A stretch of DNA of 13,896 nt from Flavobacteriaceae bacterium. Lineage in GTDB: Bacteria; Bacteroidota; Bacteroidia; Flavobacteriales; Flavobacteriaceae. A program made the position numbers and the translations under genes. Shown here one piece after another: positions 1 to 7,607 of this stretch. A model generated the notes under the pieces. The model was not told the origin of the DNA and did no database searches. It saw only the letters and a program-made list of their open reading frames with translations. The stretch lies in contig NZDM01000018.1 in the NCBI GenBank assembly GCA_002690085.1, forward strand, positions 10,646-24,541. The letters run 5' to 3'. The stretch's first letter is position 1; each line of letters opens with the position of its first letter.

Positions 1-2917
1 ATATAATATTGGACAAATAGGTCGTCGTTGGTTTGGCCATCGCTTTTATTTCGAAAATACACGCAGCTTCAATTTTGAATTTCCAAACCTGATCACTAGC
101 AGCCCTCTGAAACTTAAAGTTTATATTGCTGCCAGTGCAGAATCTGCTACAAATATGGAAATCAAAGCGAACAACTCTGATGTGAGCAATCTTTCACTCC
201 CTTCTGTAGAATATGGTATTCTCGGAACGGAAGCGGTCTTTGATGGTGATATCGAAAGCAGTTCGGACGCTGTAACCATTGACTTATTTTACAACAATAA
301 CGGAAACCCATCTGCAAGGGCCTATTTAGACTACATTTCTTTGGAAGCTGAAAGAGCCCTAGTCGCTAATGCACTTCAATTTCAATTCAAACACAACGAT
401 ATGCCATTGCTTAATGGAGTTGGACAATTTAATATTTCTAACGCGACTGGGATTGACGAAGTTTGGGACGTAACAGATCCCTACAACGCAACTTATTACA
501 AAAATGAATTGAACAACGCTGAATTTAGTTTTAAAACCTCCTTAGGGGATTCTAAAATTTATCAAGCAGTAGCTTTATCCAATACTTACCGTCCAAGATT
601 GCTTCCTAATGCTTCAGTAGCTAACCAAGATTTAAAAGGAACTGTATTTTTAAACAACGAAGGGCAATTTCAAGACATTGATTATTTAATCATCACTCCA
701 GCGTTTTTAAGCGCTCAAGCCGAGAGGTTGGCTAATATCAACAGATTAAAAAACAACCTGAATGTAAAAGTTGTCACACTTGAATCTATATATACAGAGT
801 TTAGTACTGGTATGCAAGATATTTCGGCCATTCGAAATCTTGTTAAATATATTTACGACAATGCCAGCAATCCAAACAACCGCTTAAAGTATTTGTGTCT
901 TTTTGGCGATGCTTCATTTGATTATAAAGAACGCATTCAAAACAATACAAATATTGCACCCTCTTGGCTTTCAAAAAACAGTTTTAGCTTGACAAGTTCT
1001 TTTATTTCTGATGATTTTTTTGGTATGATGGATCCTTCTGAAGGAGGCATGGTTACTGCAGATAAATTGGATATCGCTGTGGGCAGAATTTTAGCAGAGT
1101 CCCCACAACGCGCTAATGAAATGGTCGACAAAATTGAGTCTTACTACAGTGTTGATGCCTATGCCAACTGGCGCAATAATTTTTTATTAATTTCAGACGA
1201 TGTTGATAAATTAAGTGATCGATTTTTACAGATAACCACGGATCAAATTGCGGAAGATGTCAAAGCCTCGAAACCTTTTATCAACGTTGAAAAAATTCAC
1301 TCTGATTCATTTACGCAAGAATCTTCCGCTGCTGGGCAACGTTATCCGCAGGTTAATGATGCCATTTTTGATGCCCTTGAAGTGGGTGCTGTGGTCGTAA
1401 ATTATTTTGGTCACGGAGGGGAAGACGGATTGGCCTCAGAGCGCATTTTTGATAAGATAAATGCCAAAGAACTCAACAACCCAAATAAGCTTGCTTGTTT
1501 TGTAACCGTTACTTGTGAGTTCACCAAATTTGACAACCCACTTCGAAAAACTGCAGGTGAATTTTTATATTGGAACAAAAGAGGAGGCGCTATTGGACTG
1601 ATTACGACCACAAGACAGATTTTTATAAGCGTTGGTATTCAATTTAACGAAACCCTAAGCCAATATTTATTTGATTTCGAAAACAGTCAAACAATGAGCA
1701 TAGCCGAGGCTTTAAGACTGACTAAAAACGACCCCTCAGTTACTAACAATATTCAACGCAGATTGGTGTTTTTTATTGGAGACCCAGCGCTCAAGCTCCC
1801 GTTGGCTGCACCCGATATTATTGCAACCAAACTCAACGATGAAGAGATCGGTAATACAAATATTACACTTCAAGCCTTAAGTCCTGCGAAAATTGAAGGT
1901 TTTGTAGCCAGTGAACAAGGAAATATATTAAGCAATTACAGTGGCACGCTAACCGCCACAGTCTTTGATAAAAGCATACAAAGGTCTACCCTGGCTAATG
2001 ATGGTTCGACTTTTAATGGACAACTTATTACATTGGATTACGAGGCCTTAGGAGAGGTTCTTTTTAGAGGGCAGGCATCTGTGGAAAACGGTAAATTTGA
2101 GATCAATTTTATCGTGCCTAGAGACATAGTCGTCCCTGTTGGAAATGGAAAAATCAGCTTTTACTCAAAAACAGAAACGCCGTTGTCCGACCAAAGAGGC
2201 TATAATTTTGACATCCAGATTGGTGGTGTTAATTTAAATGCTCCTGTTGATAACCAGGGACCCAACATTGAGTTATACATGAACGATGAGAGTTTTGTTT
2301 CAGGAGGAATTACCAATGAAAACCCAACACTTATTGCTAAATTATACGATGAAAATGGCATTAATACAGCCAGTGGCGTAGGTCATGATATTGTTGCGAT
2401 TTTAGATGGCGATGAAACCAACCCATTCATTTTAAATGATTATTACATAGCTGATGTGGATAGCTACCAGAGTGGAAGCTTGAGTTATCCGTTTAGAAAT
2501 TTAGAGCCTGGTCTTCATACACTTTCCCTGAAAGCTTGGGATGTCTATAACAATTCTAGTACAAAAGAAATTCAATTTTTGGTCTTTGATCAAAATGAAA
2601 GTTTAGAGATTACCAATATACTTAATTACCCCAATCCATTTATTAATTATACAGAATTTTGGTTCAATCACAATAGTTCTGGGGTTTTAGACGTTTCAAT
2701 ACAAATATTTACAATTTCAGGAAAATTGATCAAAACCATTAACAGTCTAACCAATGCCAGCGGATCTACGAGTTCACTATCCCGAAATATCAGTTGGGAC
2801 GGTACCGATGATTTTGGAAGTAAAATTGGCAAAGGGGTTTATATCTATAAATTAAATGTAAAATCTCAATTGACTGGCCTGAAATCTGAAAAAATTGAAA
2901 AACTTGTAATCCTTTAA
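1..2917 (+). CDS. porU: PorU, type IX secretion C-terminal signal peptidase (5' end missing)
   Basis: The reading frame is open to the left edge, so the gene starts outside the window; 971 residues are visible and I estimate roughly 300 N-terminal residues are missing. PorU is the sortase-like cysteine protease of the type IX secretion system. It cuts the C-terminal signal from cargo at the cell surface and helps attach the cargo to lipopolysaccharide. The central part is a gingipain (C25) peptidase domain. The catalytic His lies in NYFGHGGEDG (codon at 1412) and the catalytic Cys in TVTCEF (codon at 1514), with the typical DIAVGR segment upstream (about 1064-1090). Beta-sandwich-like sequence follows. 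The last about 97 residues (2624-2914) begin with NYPNPF and end in KIEKLVIL, which is a type IX sorting-domain-like module; in Porphyromonas PorU this domain is kept and not cleaved. porV lies 34 bp downstream, the usual partner. An internal ATG at 155 is not the true start. Confidence 0.95.
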   Translation, partial: YNIGQIGRRWFGHRFYFENTRSFNFEFPNLITSSPLKLKVYIAASAESATNMEIKANNSDVSNLSLPSVEYGILGTEAVFDGDIESSSDAVTIDLFYNNNGNPSARAYLDYISLEAERALVANALQFQFKHNDMPLLNGVGQFNISNATGIDEVWDVTDPYNATYYKNELNNAEFSFKTSLGDSKIYQAVALSNTYRPRLLPNASVANQDLKGTVFLNNEGQFQDIDYLIITPAFLSAQAERLANINRLKNNLNVKVVTLESIYTEFSTGMQDISAIRNLVKYIYDNASNPNNRLKYLCLFGDASFDYKERIQNNTNIAPSWLSKNSFSLTSSFISDDFFGMMDPSEGGMVTADKLDIAVGRILAESPQRANEMVDKIESYYSVDAYANWRNNFLLISDDVDKLSDRFLQITTDQIAEDVKASKPFINVEKIHSDSFTQESSAAGQRYPQVNDAIFDALEVGAVVVNYFGHGGEDGLASERIFDKINAKELNNPNKLACFVTVTCEFTKFDNPLRKTAGEFLYWNKRGGAIGLITTTRQIFISVGIQFNETLSQYLFDFENSQTMSIAEALRLTKNDPSVTNNIQRRLVFFIGDPALKLPLAAPDIIATKLNDEEIGNTNITLQALSPAKIEGFVASEQGNILSNYSGTLTATVFDKSIQRSTLANDGSTFNGQLITLDYEALGEVLFRGQASVENGKFEINFIVPRDIVVPVGNGKISFYSKTETPLSDQRGYNFDIQIGGVNLNAPVDNQGPNIELYMNDESFVSGGITNENPTLIAKLYDENGINTASGVGHDIVAILDGDETNPFILNDYYIADVDSYQSGSLSYPFRNLEPGLHTLSLKAWDVYNNSSTKEIQFLVFDQNESLEITNILNYPNPFINYTEFWFNHNSSGVLDVSIQIFTISGKLIKTINSLTNASGSTSSLSRNISWDGTDDFGSKIGKGVYIYKLNVKSQLTGLKSEKIEKLVIL

Positions 2918-2933
2918 TAAAAACATATATTTG
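2904..2933 (+). promoter_or_regulatory. Candidate promoter for porV
   Basis: TATATTTG at 2926-2933 matches the Bacteroidota -7 consensus TAnnTTTG exactly. A TTG (2904-2906) sits 19 bp upstream, the expected -33 spacing. The site overlaps the last codons and stop of porU and would give a very short leader before the porV ATG at 2952. It suggests porV can be transcribed independently of porU. No expression evidence is available from sequence alone. Confidence 0.6.
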
Positions 2934-2951
2934 TTTGATTCAAATTAAAAA

Positions 2952-4238
2952 ATGATGAACTTAAAAAAAATAATCATTGCATTTAGAATTCCAACTGTTA
3001 TAGCTGTTGCATTTTTATATTGTAACACTCTTTTTTCCCAAACAGTAATAATCCCAAATGATGACTCAAGAGTCATTACAACTGGTGTTCCTTTTCTACT
3101 CATTGCGTCAGATGCGAGAGCTGCCGGTTTGGGAGATATGGGGGTAGCGACATCTGTAGATACATACTCTCAACAATGGAATCCTTCCAAATATGCTTTT
3201 TCAGAAACAAAATCGGGTTTTGGAATCAGTTACACCCCCTACCTAAGCAAGCTCGTCAATGATATTTTTCTGGCCAATGTAACCTACTTTAACCGTATCA
3301 ATGAACGCAGTGCTTTTGCGGCAAGTTTTAAGTATTTTTCTCTAGGGGAAATTGAACTTCGGGAGACAGAACTTGACCTTGGACTCATTGAAAAACCAAA
3401 TGAACTCACCTTAGATGTATCATATGCATTGCGCTTATCAGATCAATTTTCAATGTCGGTTGCATTGCGCTATTTAAGATCAGATTTAAGAATTCAAGCA
3501 CTAGACCCCAATTCGCAAGCTGCAGGTTCATTTGGTGTGGATATTTCTGGTTACTACCAAAGTGAGGAAGTGGCTTACAATGATTTTAATGGCCGTTGGC
3601 GGGGTGGATTTGCACTGCAAAATATTGGCCCTAAAATTAAATACGATGACGCAGGCCGAGAAAATTTCATTCCTACTACATTGAGATTGGGTGGCGGCTT
3701 TGATTTTATTTTCGATTATTACAATAAATTAAGTGTCACTGCTGAATTCGCTAAATTATTGGTCCCTACACCACCAATTTACGGAACTGAATACAACTAC
3801 ACGGATGCCAATGGAAGTGGCGATTACGATCCCCAAAATGGGACAGACACAACAAATACTGATAGCTTGGGGCAAGTAATAAACAGTAATGTCATTTTAG
3901 AAGGTCAAGACCCAAACGTGGGATTTGTTCAAGGTATTTTCCAATCATTCGGAGATGCACCAGGTGGTTTTAGTGAAGAATTAGACGAATTTACTTGGGC
4001 TTTGAGCGCAGAATATTTATACCAAGATTCCTTCGCTCTGCGGGCTGGGTACTTTAATGAAAATGAAGATAAAGGCGCTCGAAAGTTCTTTTCTTTAGGC
4101 GCTGGCTTTAAATACTCAACTGTAAACATCGATTTATCTTATTTATTTTCTGCATCTCAAGTACAAAGTCCTTTGGAAAATACCCTTCGTTTTTCTCTTT
4201 CTTTTAACATTGGTGACGGCGAATATTTAGAATATTAA
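2952..4238 (+). CDS. porV: PorV (LptO), type IX secretion outer-membrane shuttle protein
   Basis: A 428-residue outer-membrane beta-barrel protein of the FadL-like PorV family. It collects folded cargo from the SprA translocon, binds the C-terminal signal and passes it to the PorU attachment complex. The N terminus (residues 1-30) is a signal peptide with a basic start, a hydrophobic core and likely cleavage after LFSQ. The family segment GVPFLLIASDARAAGLGDMG (46-64) follows directly; alternating amphipathic strands fill the rest. A hydrophilic stretch at about 276-345 ends in GIFQSFGDAPGGFSEEL, which from memory is typical of flavobacterial PorV. The start is ATGATG, so either Met could be used. 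It lies 34 bp after porU and 7 bp before cdd, and a consensus promoter sits just upstream. Confidence 0.95.
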   Translation: MMNLKKIIIAFRIPTVIAVAFLYCNTLFSQTVIIPNDDSRVITTGVPFLLIASDARAAGLGDMGVATSVDTYSQQWNPSKYAFSETKSGFGISYTPYLSKLVNDIFLANVTYFNRINERSAFAASFKYFSLGEIELRETELDLGLIEKPNELTLDVSYALRLSDQFSMSVALRYLRSDLRIQALDPNSQAAGSFGVDISGYYQSEEVAYNDFNGRWRGGFALQNIGPKIKYDDAGRENFIPTTLRLGGGFDFIFDYYNKLSVTAEFAKLLVPTPPIYGTEYNYTDANGSGDYDPQNGTDTTNTDSLGQVINSNVILEGQDPNVGFVQGIFQSFGDAPGGFSEELDEFTWALSAEYLYQDSFALRAGYFNENEDKGARKFFSLGAGFKYSTVNIDLSYLFSASQVQSPLENTLRFSLSFNIGDGEYLEY

Positions 4239-4245
4239 ATTCCAT

Positions 4246-4728
4246 TTGAAAAACATTAAATTCAATACCGAATTTACAATTTACGCTTCAAAAGAAGCAT
4301 TGAAAGAGGATGTACAAGAACTTTTTAAAGCTGCTGAAACAGCCCGAAAAGATGCCTATGCGCCCTACTCTAAATTCTTGGTGGGTGCCGCTTTGAAATT
4401 AGAAAACGGCGAGGTGATTACAGGGAGTAATCAAGAAAATGCTGCTTACCCATCTGGTTTATGTGCAGAACGCACTGCTATTTTCTATGCCGGAGCGCAA
4501 TTCCCAAATCAAAAGATTTTAAAAATGGCCATTTCGGCAGGATTACAAGAAAAAGCACTCGACCGTCCGATTCCTCCATGTGGGGCCTGTCGGCAAGCGC
4601 TTGTAGAATATGAGAAAAGGCAAAATATCCCAATAGAACTCTATTTTATGGGCACGGAGGGCCAAGTGGCCTACTCTGAGTCCGTGGAAAACATATTGCC
4701 TTGGATTTTTGACAAAAACGTATTGTAA
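4246..4728 (+). CDS. cdd: Cytidine deaminase (TTG start)
   Basis: Converts cytidine and deoxycytidine to uridine and deoxyuridine in pyrimidine salvage; cytoplasmic. At 160 residues it fits the small homotetrameric class. The zinc site is complete: CAER (Cys73, with Glu75 as the proton shuttle) and PCGAC (Cys112, Cys115). The AYAPYSKFLVGAAL segment (37-50) and the substrate-binding NQENAAYPSG segment (62-71) are also present. The start codon is TTG: the frame is open only back to 4231 (TAG at 4228) and that stretch holds no ATG or GTG, while the homologous N terminus begins at about this point. It follows porV by 7 bp, so it is probably translated from the porV transcript. A perfect palindrome begins at its last codons. 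Confidence 0.93.
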   Translation: MKNIKFNTEFTIYASKEALKEDVQELFKAAETARKDAYAPYSKFLVGAALKLENGEVITGSNQENAAYPSGLCAERTAIFYAGAQFPNQKILKMAISAGLQEKALDRPIPPCGACRQALVEYEKRQNIPIELYFMGTEGQVAYSESVENILPWIFDKNVL

Positions 4729-4749
4729 ATTTTTAATTAAAAATTTACA
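4724..4749. repeat. 26-bp perfect palindrome over the cdd stop codon
   Basis: The sequence reads TGTAAATTTTTAA then TTAAAAATTTACA, so each 13-base half is the exact reverse complement of the other. It covers the end of the last cdd codon, the TAA stop and 21 bases beyond it. It could form an A/T-only hairpin acting as a weak terminator in both directions, or be a dimeric regulator site ahead of pdhA. Its GC content is too low for a classical strong terminator, and neither role is proven. Confidence 0.5.
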
Positions 4750-4757
4750 GCTTCCCT

Positions 4758-4788
4758 TTTCAGGTTAAGAATCAAAGTGTTATTTTTG
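4758..4788 (+). promoter_or_regulatory. Candidate promoter for pdhA-pdhC
   Basis: TATTTTTG at 4781-4788 fits the Bacteroidota -7 consensus TAnnTTTG. A TTTC at 4758-4761 (one mismatch to TTTG) lies 19 bp upstream. Transcription would start about 25 bases before the pdhA ATG at 4821. The site follows the palindrome at the end of cdd, so pdhA-pdhC looks like a separate transcription unit. Confidence 0.5.
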
Positions 4789-4820
4789 TTGTTAGATACC
4801 AAAAAATCTATTGTAACCAA

Positions 4821-5819
4821 ATGCAAAAAATAACCAAAGAAACATATTTAGACTGGTATGAAAACATGCAATTTTGGCGCAAGTTTGAAGACAAGCTCGC
4901 CGCTGTATACATCCAGCAAAAAGTAAGAGGTTTTTTACACTTATACAATGGACAGGAAGCTGTCCTGGCTGGTGCTTTGCACGCCATGGATCTATCCAAG
5001 GATAAAATGATAACCGCTTATAGAAATCATGTGCAACCCATTGGTATGGGCGTAGATCCGCGCAGAGTCATGGCGGAATTGTTTGGAAAAGCAACAGGAA
5101 CTTCTCAAGGCTTGGGAGGTTCAATGCATATTTTTTCTAAAGAACACGGATTTTACGGAGGTCATGGCATTGTTGGCGGCCAAATTCCGCTAGGCGCTGG
5201 TATGGCATTTGGAGATAAATACAACGAAACTGGTGCGGTTACTCTCTGTTTTTTTGGGGATGGTGCCGCACGTCAAGGCTCACTACATGAAACTTTTAAC
5301 ATGGCCATGACTTGGAAATTGCCCGTGGTATTTGTGTGTGAAAATAACGGTTACGCCATGGGAACTTCAGTGGAACGTACCGCCAATCACACCGATATTT
5401 GGAAGCTTGGACTCGGTTATGAAATGCCTTGTGGCCCAGTAGATGGAATGAATCCCATCAAAGTCGCTGAAGCATTTGACGAAGCCATCCAACGTGCCAG
5501 ACGTGGAGATGGTCCTACATTTTTAGAGATGAAAACCTATCGCTATAGAGGACACTCCATGAGTGATGCGCAACATTACAGAACGAAAGATGAGGTTAAA
5601 GAATATCAAAAAATTGACCCTATCACTCAAGTAAAAGAAGAGATTCTAAAGAAAAAATACGCTACTGAAGAAGATATTAAAGCAATTGACGCACGAGTAA
5701 AAGAACTTGTTGCAGCCTGTGAAAAATTTGCAGATGAATCTCCATTTCCTGAAAAAAGTCTCATGTACGATGCTGTTTATGAGCAAGAAGATTACCCATT
5801 TTTAAAACATAAATTATAA
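4821..5819 (+). CDS. pdhA: Pyruvate dehydrogenase E1 component, alpha subunit
   Basis: The alpha half of the thiamine-diphosphate-dependent E1 enzyme that decarboxylates pyruvate and transfers the acetyl group to lipoyl-E2. Its 332 residues match the family's usual length. The diphosphate-binding motif starts at GDGAARQGSLHETFN (146-160) and ends at ENN (174-176). Other family signatures are LYNGQEAV (41-48), ITAYRNHVQPIGMG (64-77), GLGGSMHIF (97-105), GGHGIVGGQIPLGAG (113-127) and YRYRGHSMSD (240-249). The pyruvate-type sequence fits PdhA better than branched-chain E1. pdhC follows after 3 bp, so the two are surely co-translated. The E1-beta gene, needed for an active heterotetramer, is not in the window and must lie elsewhere. 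Confidence 0.95.
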   Translation: MQKITKETYLDWYENMQFWRKFEDKLAAVYIQQKVRGFLHLYNGQEAVLAGALHAMDLSKDKMITAYRNHVQPIGMGVDPRRVMAELFGKATGTSQGLGGSMHIFSKEHGFYGGHGIVGGQIPLGAGMAFGDKYNETGAVTLCFFGDGAARQGSLHETFNMAMTWKLPVVFVCENNGYAMGTSVERTANHTDIWKLGLGYEMPCGPVDGMNPIKVAEAFDEAIQRARRGDGPTFLEMKTYRYRGHSMSDAQHYRTKDEVKEYQKIDPITQVKEEILKKKYATEEDIKAIDARVKELVAACEKFADESPFPEKSLMYDAVYEQEDYPFLKHKL

Positions 5820-5822
5820 ATT

Positions 5823-7469
5823 ATGGCAATTGTTGTTAACATGCCCCGCTTGAGTGATACCATGGAAGAAGGTACAGTAGCATGTTGGTTAAAAAAAGTA
5901 GGTGACCGCGTTGAAGAAGGAGATATTCTTGCCGAAATTGAAACTGATAAAGCCACAATGGAGTTTGAATCATTCAATGAAGGGGTGTTACTACATATAG
6001 GAGTACAAGAAGGGGAAACAACAAAAGTAGATGAACTATTGGCTATCATTGGTGAAGAAGGAGAAGACATCTCTGAGCTTTTAGAGGAGGGTGCTAAAGT
6101 TAAGCCAGAACTAGATGAGAAAGAGGTTGTGGAATCAACCAATGAAAATAAAGATGATACTGAAGCTGAAAAAAGGGTGTCTTCAGATACTCCTGAGGGA
6201 GTTGTAATGGTAACTATGCCACGGTTAAGTGATACAATGGAAGAGGGGACTGTAGCGAGCTGGCTTAAGAATGTAGGTGACTTTGTGCAAGAAGGAGAAA
6301 TATTAGCAGAAATTGATACTGATAAAGCAACAATGGAGTTTGAATCCTTTAACGAAGGGACTCTTCTTCATATCGGACTTGCAGTTGGAGAATCTGCAAA
6401 AGTAGATGAGCTTTTAGCAATTATTGGCCCAGAGGGAACAGATGTAAGTAATCTTGTACAAAACTTCTCAATCAATGCTCAAGAGCAAACGAATGTTGCT
6501 GAAGAAAAATTTGCAGAAACACCACAAGTTGTGACTACAAATGAAACTCAAAATCAAGCCGAAACACCCAAAATAGAAACCGAAATCCAATCAACTATTA
6601 TAACAAATAACAGCAGAATCTACATTTCCCCGCTGGCTAAAAAAATTGCAGAGGAAAAGGGCATTGATCTAAACCAATTACAAGGAACTGGCGAGAATGG
6701 GCGAATAATTAAACGCGACGTAGAAAAGTTCACTCCTTCTAATATTAGAACTTCACCTCCAGTTGAAAAATTTGTAGCATCTGGTCAAGAAGATGCTAAT
6801 GAAATCATGCACTCACAAATGCGTAAAGTTATTGCCAAACGATTGGGTGAATCTAAGTTTTCTGCACCACATTACTATTTGTCTGTAGAATTTGATATGG
6901 AAAATTCTATTGCATTTAGAAATCAGTTTAACTCTATACCAAATACAAAAATATCTTTTAACGACATTGTAGTTAAGGCCTGTGCATTGGCACTTGGGAA
7001 ACACCCACAGGTAAACTCTCAGTGGTTTGAAGATCGTATGAAACTCAACAACCACGTCCACATTGGTGTGGCCGTTGCCGTTGAAGATGGATTAGTGGTG
7101 CCTGTGGTTAAGTTTGCCAACGAGCAAACTCTGCCACAAATAGGGGCTACTGTAAAAGATTTAGCCGGTCGTGCTCGCAATAAAAAACTAACACCACAAG
7201 AAATGGAAGGTAGTACTTTTACCATTTCTAATTTAGGTATGTTTGGTATTGAAAGTTTTACTTCTATAATAAACCAACCCAATTCTGCAATTTTATCCGT
7301 TGGTACCATAATTCAGAAACCTGTTGTTAAGGAAGGCCATATTGTTGTAGGAAATACAATGAAACTTACCTTAGCTTGTGACCATAGAACGGTTGATGGA
7401 GCAACAGGCGCGGCTTTTTTAGAAACGCTAAAAGGATATATAGAAAATCCTGTAACAATGCTACTTTAG
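5823..7469 (+). CDS. pdhC: Pyruvate dehydrogenase E2, dihydrolipoamide acetyltransferase with two lipoyl domains
   Basis: Forms the core of the pyruvate dehydrogenase complex and transfers the acetyl group from lipoyl arms to coenzyme A. The 548 residues hold, in order: lipoyl domain 1 (about 1-80, lipoyl Lys43 in ETDKATME), an acidic linker, lipoyl domain 2 (about 127-205, Lys168 in DTDKATME), a Glu/Thr/Gln-rich flexible linker (about 211-262), the peripheral-subunit binding domain (about 266-303, RIYISPLAKKIAEEKG and GTGENGRIIKRDV), and the acyltransferase domain (about 328-548). The catalytic motif is DHRTVDGA with His521 and Asp525. It starts 3 bp after pdhA. I call it pyruvate-specific from the pdhA neighbour and the DTMEEGTVA lipoyl signature; a 2-oxoglutarate or branched-chain enzyme is much less likely. 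Confidence 0.94.
   Translation: MAIVVNMPRLSDTMEEGTVACWLKKVGDRVEEGDILAEIETDKATMEFESFNEGVLLHIGVQEGETTKVDELLAIIGEEGEDISELLEEGAKVKPELDEKEVVESTNENKDDTEAEKRVSSDTPEGVVMVTMPRLSDTMEEGTVASWLKNVGDFVQEGEILAEIDTDKATMEFESFNEGTLLHIGLAVGESAKVDELLAIIGPEGTDVSNLVQNFSINAQEQTNVAEEKFAETPQVVTTNETQNQAETPKIETEIQSTIITNNSRIYISPLAKKIAEEKGIDLNQLQGTGENGRIIKRDVEKFTPSNIRTSPPVEKFVASGQEDANEIMHSQMRKVIAKRLGESKFSAPHYYLSVEFDMENSIAFRNQFNSIPNTKISFNDIVVKACALALGKHPQVNSQWFEDRMKLNNHVHIGVAVAVEDGLVVPVVKFANEQTLPQIGATVKDLAGRARNKKLTPQEMEGSTFTISNLGMFGIESFTSIINQPNSAILSVGTIIQKPVVKEGHIVVGNTMKLTLACDHRTVDGATGAAFLETLKGYIENPVTMLL
5841..6062 (+). repeat. First lipoyl domain copy in pdhC
   Basis: Codes for E2 residues 7-80. Compared by eye with residues 132-205 (6216-6437), 61 of 74 residues are identical with no gaps. 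Both copies keep the lipoyl-attachment lysine within TDKATMEFESFNEG. Confidence 0.85.
6216..6437 (+). repeat. Second lipoyl domain copy in pdhC
   Basis: Codes for E2 residues 132-205 and is the partner of the copy at 5841-6062. The main differences cluster after the lysine loop (LAVGESAK here against VQEGETTK in copy 1). Confidence 0.85.
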
Positions 7470-7550
7470 TCCTTTTTTGGTAAAAATCTCCGCGATGCGT
7501 TCTTTGAGTGAGATTCTTTTGTGTAAAATGATGACCTTTTAGAGTTTTTA

Positions 7551-7578
7551 TTGTATTTGACAAAAAAATTATATATTG
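7551..7578 (+). promoter_or_regulatory. Weak candidate promoter for the lipoprotein gene
   Basis: In the 138-bp gap after pdhC, TATATTG (7572-7578) resembles the -7 box with one base missing, and a TTG (7551-7553) lies 18 bp upstream. A perfect TTGACA (7557-7562) overlaps, but there is no good -10 at the spacing a sigma-70 promoter would need. The gap size and gene change argue for a promoter here; the exact boxes are uncertain. Confidence 0.35.
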
Positions 7579-7607
7579 TTAATCATTTATTTTAATTATT
7601 AAACAAT

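Noticed and set aside
155..157. ATG at 155 as the start of porU
   Set aside because: The frame is open and porU-like (GRRWFGHRFYFEN) back to the left edge, so this is an internal methionine.
7485..7515. Terminator after pdhC (AATCTC / GAGATT)
   Set aside because: The stem is only 6 bp with a 19-base loop and an interrupted T tract; it is too weak to call.
7366..7563. Possible minus-strand gene over the end of pdhC and the following gap
   Set aside because: It is mostly antisense to the conserved E2 catalytic domain. A second short frame in the gap (HKRISLKERIAEIFTKKG) has no start codon and only about 24 codons.
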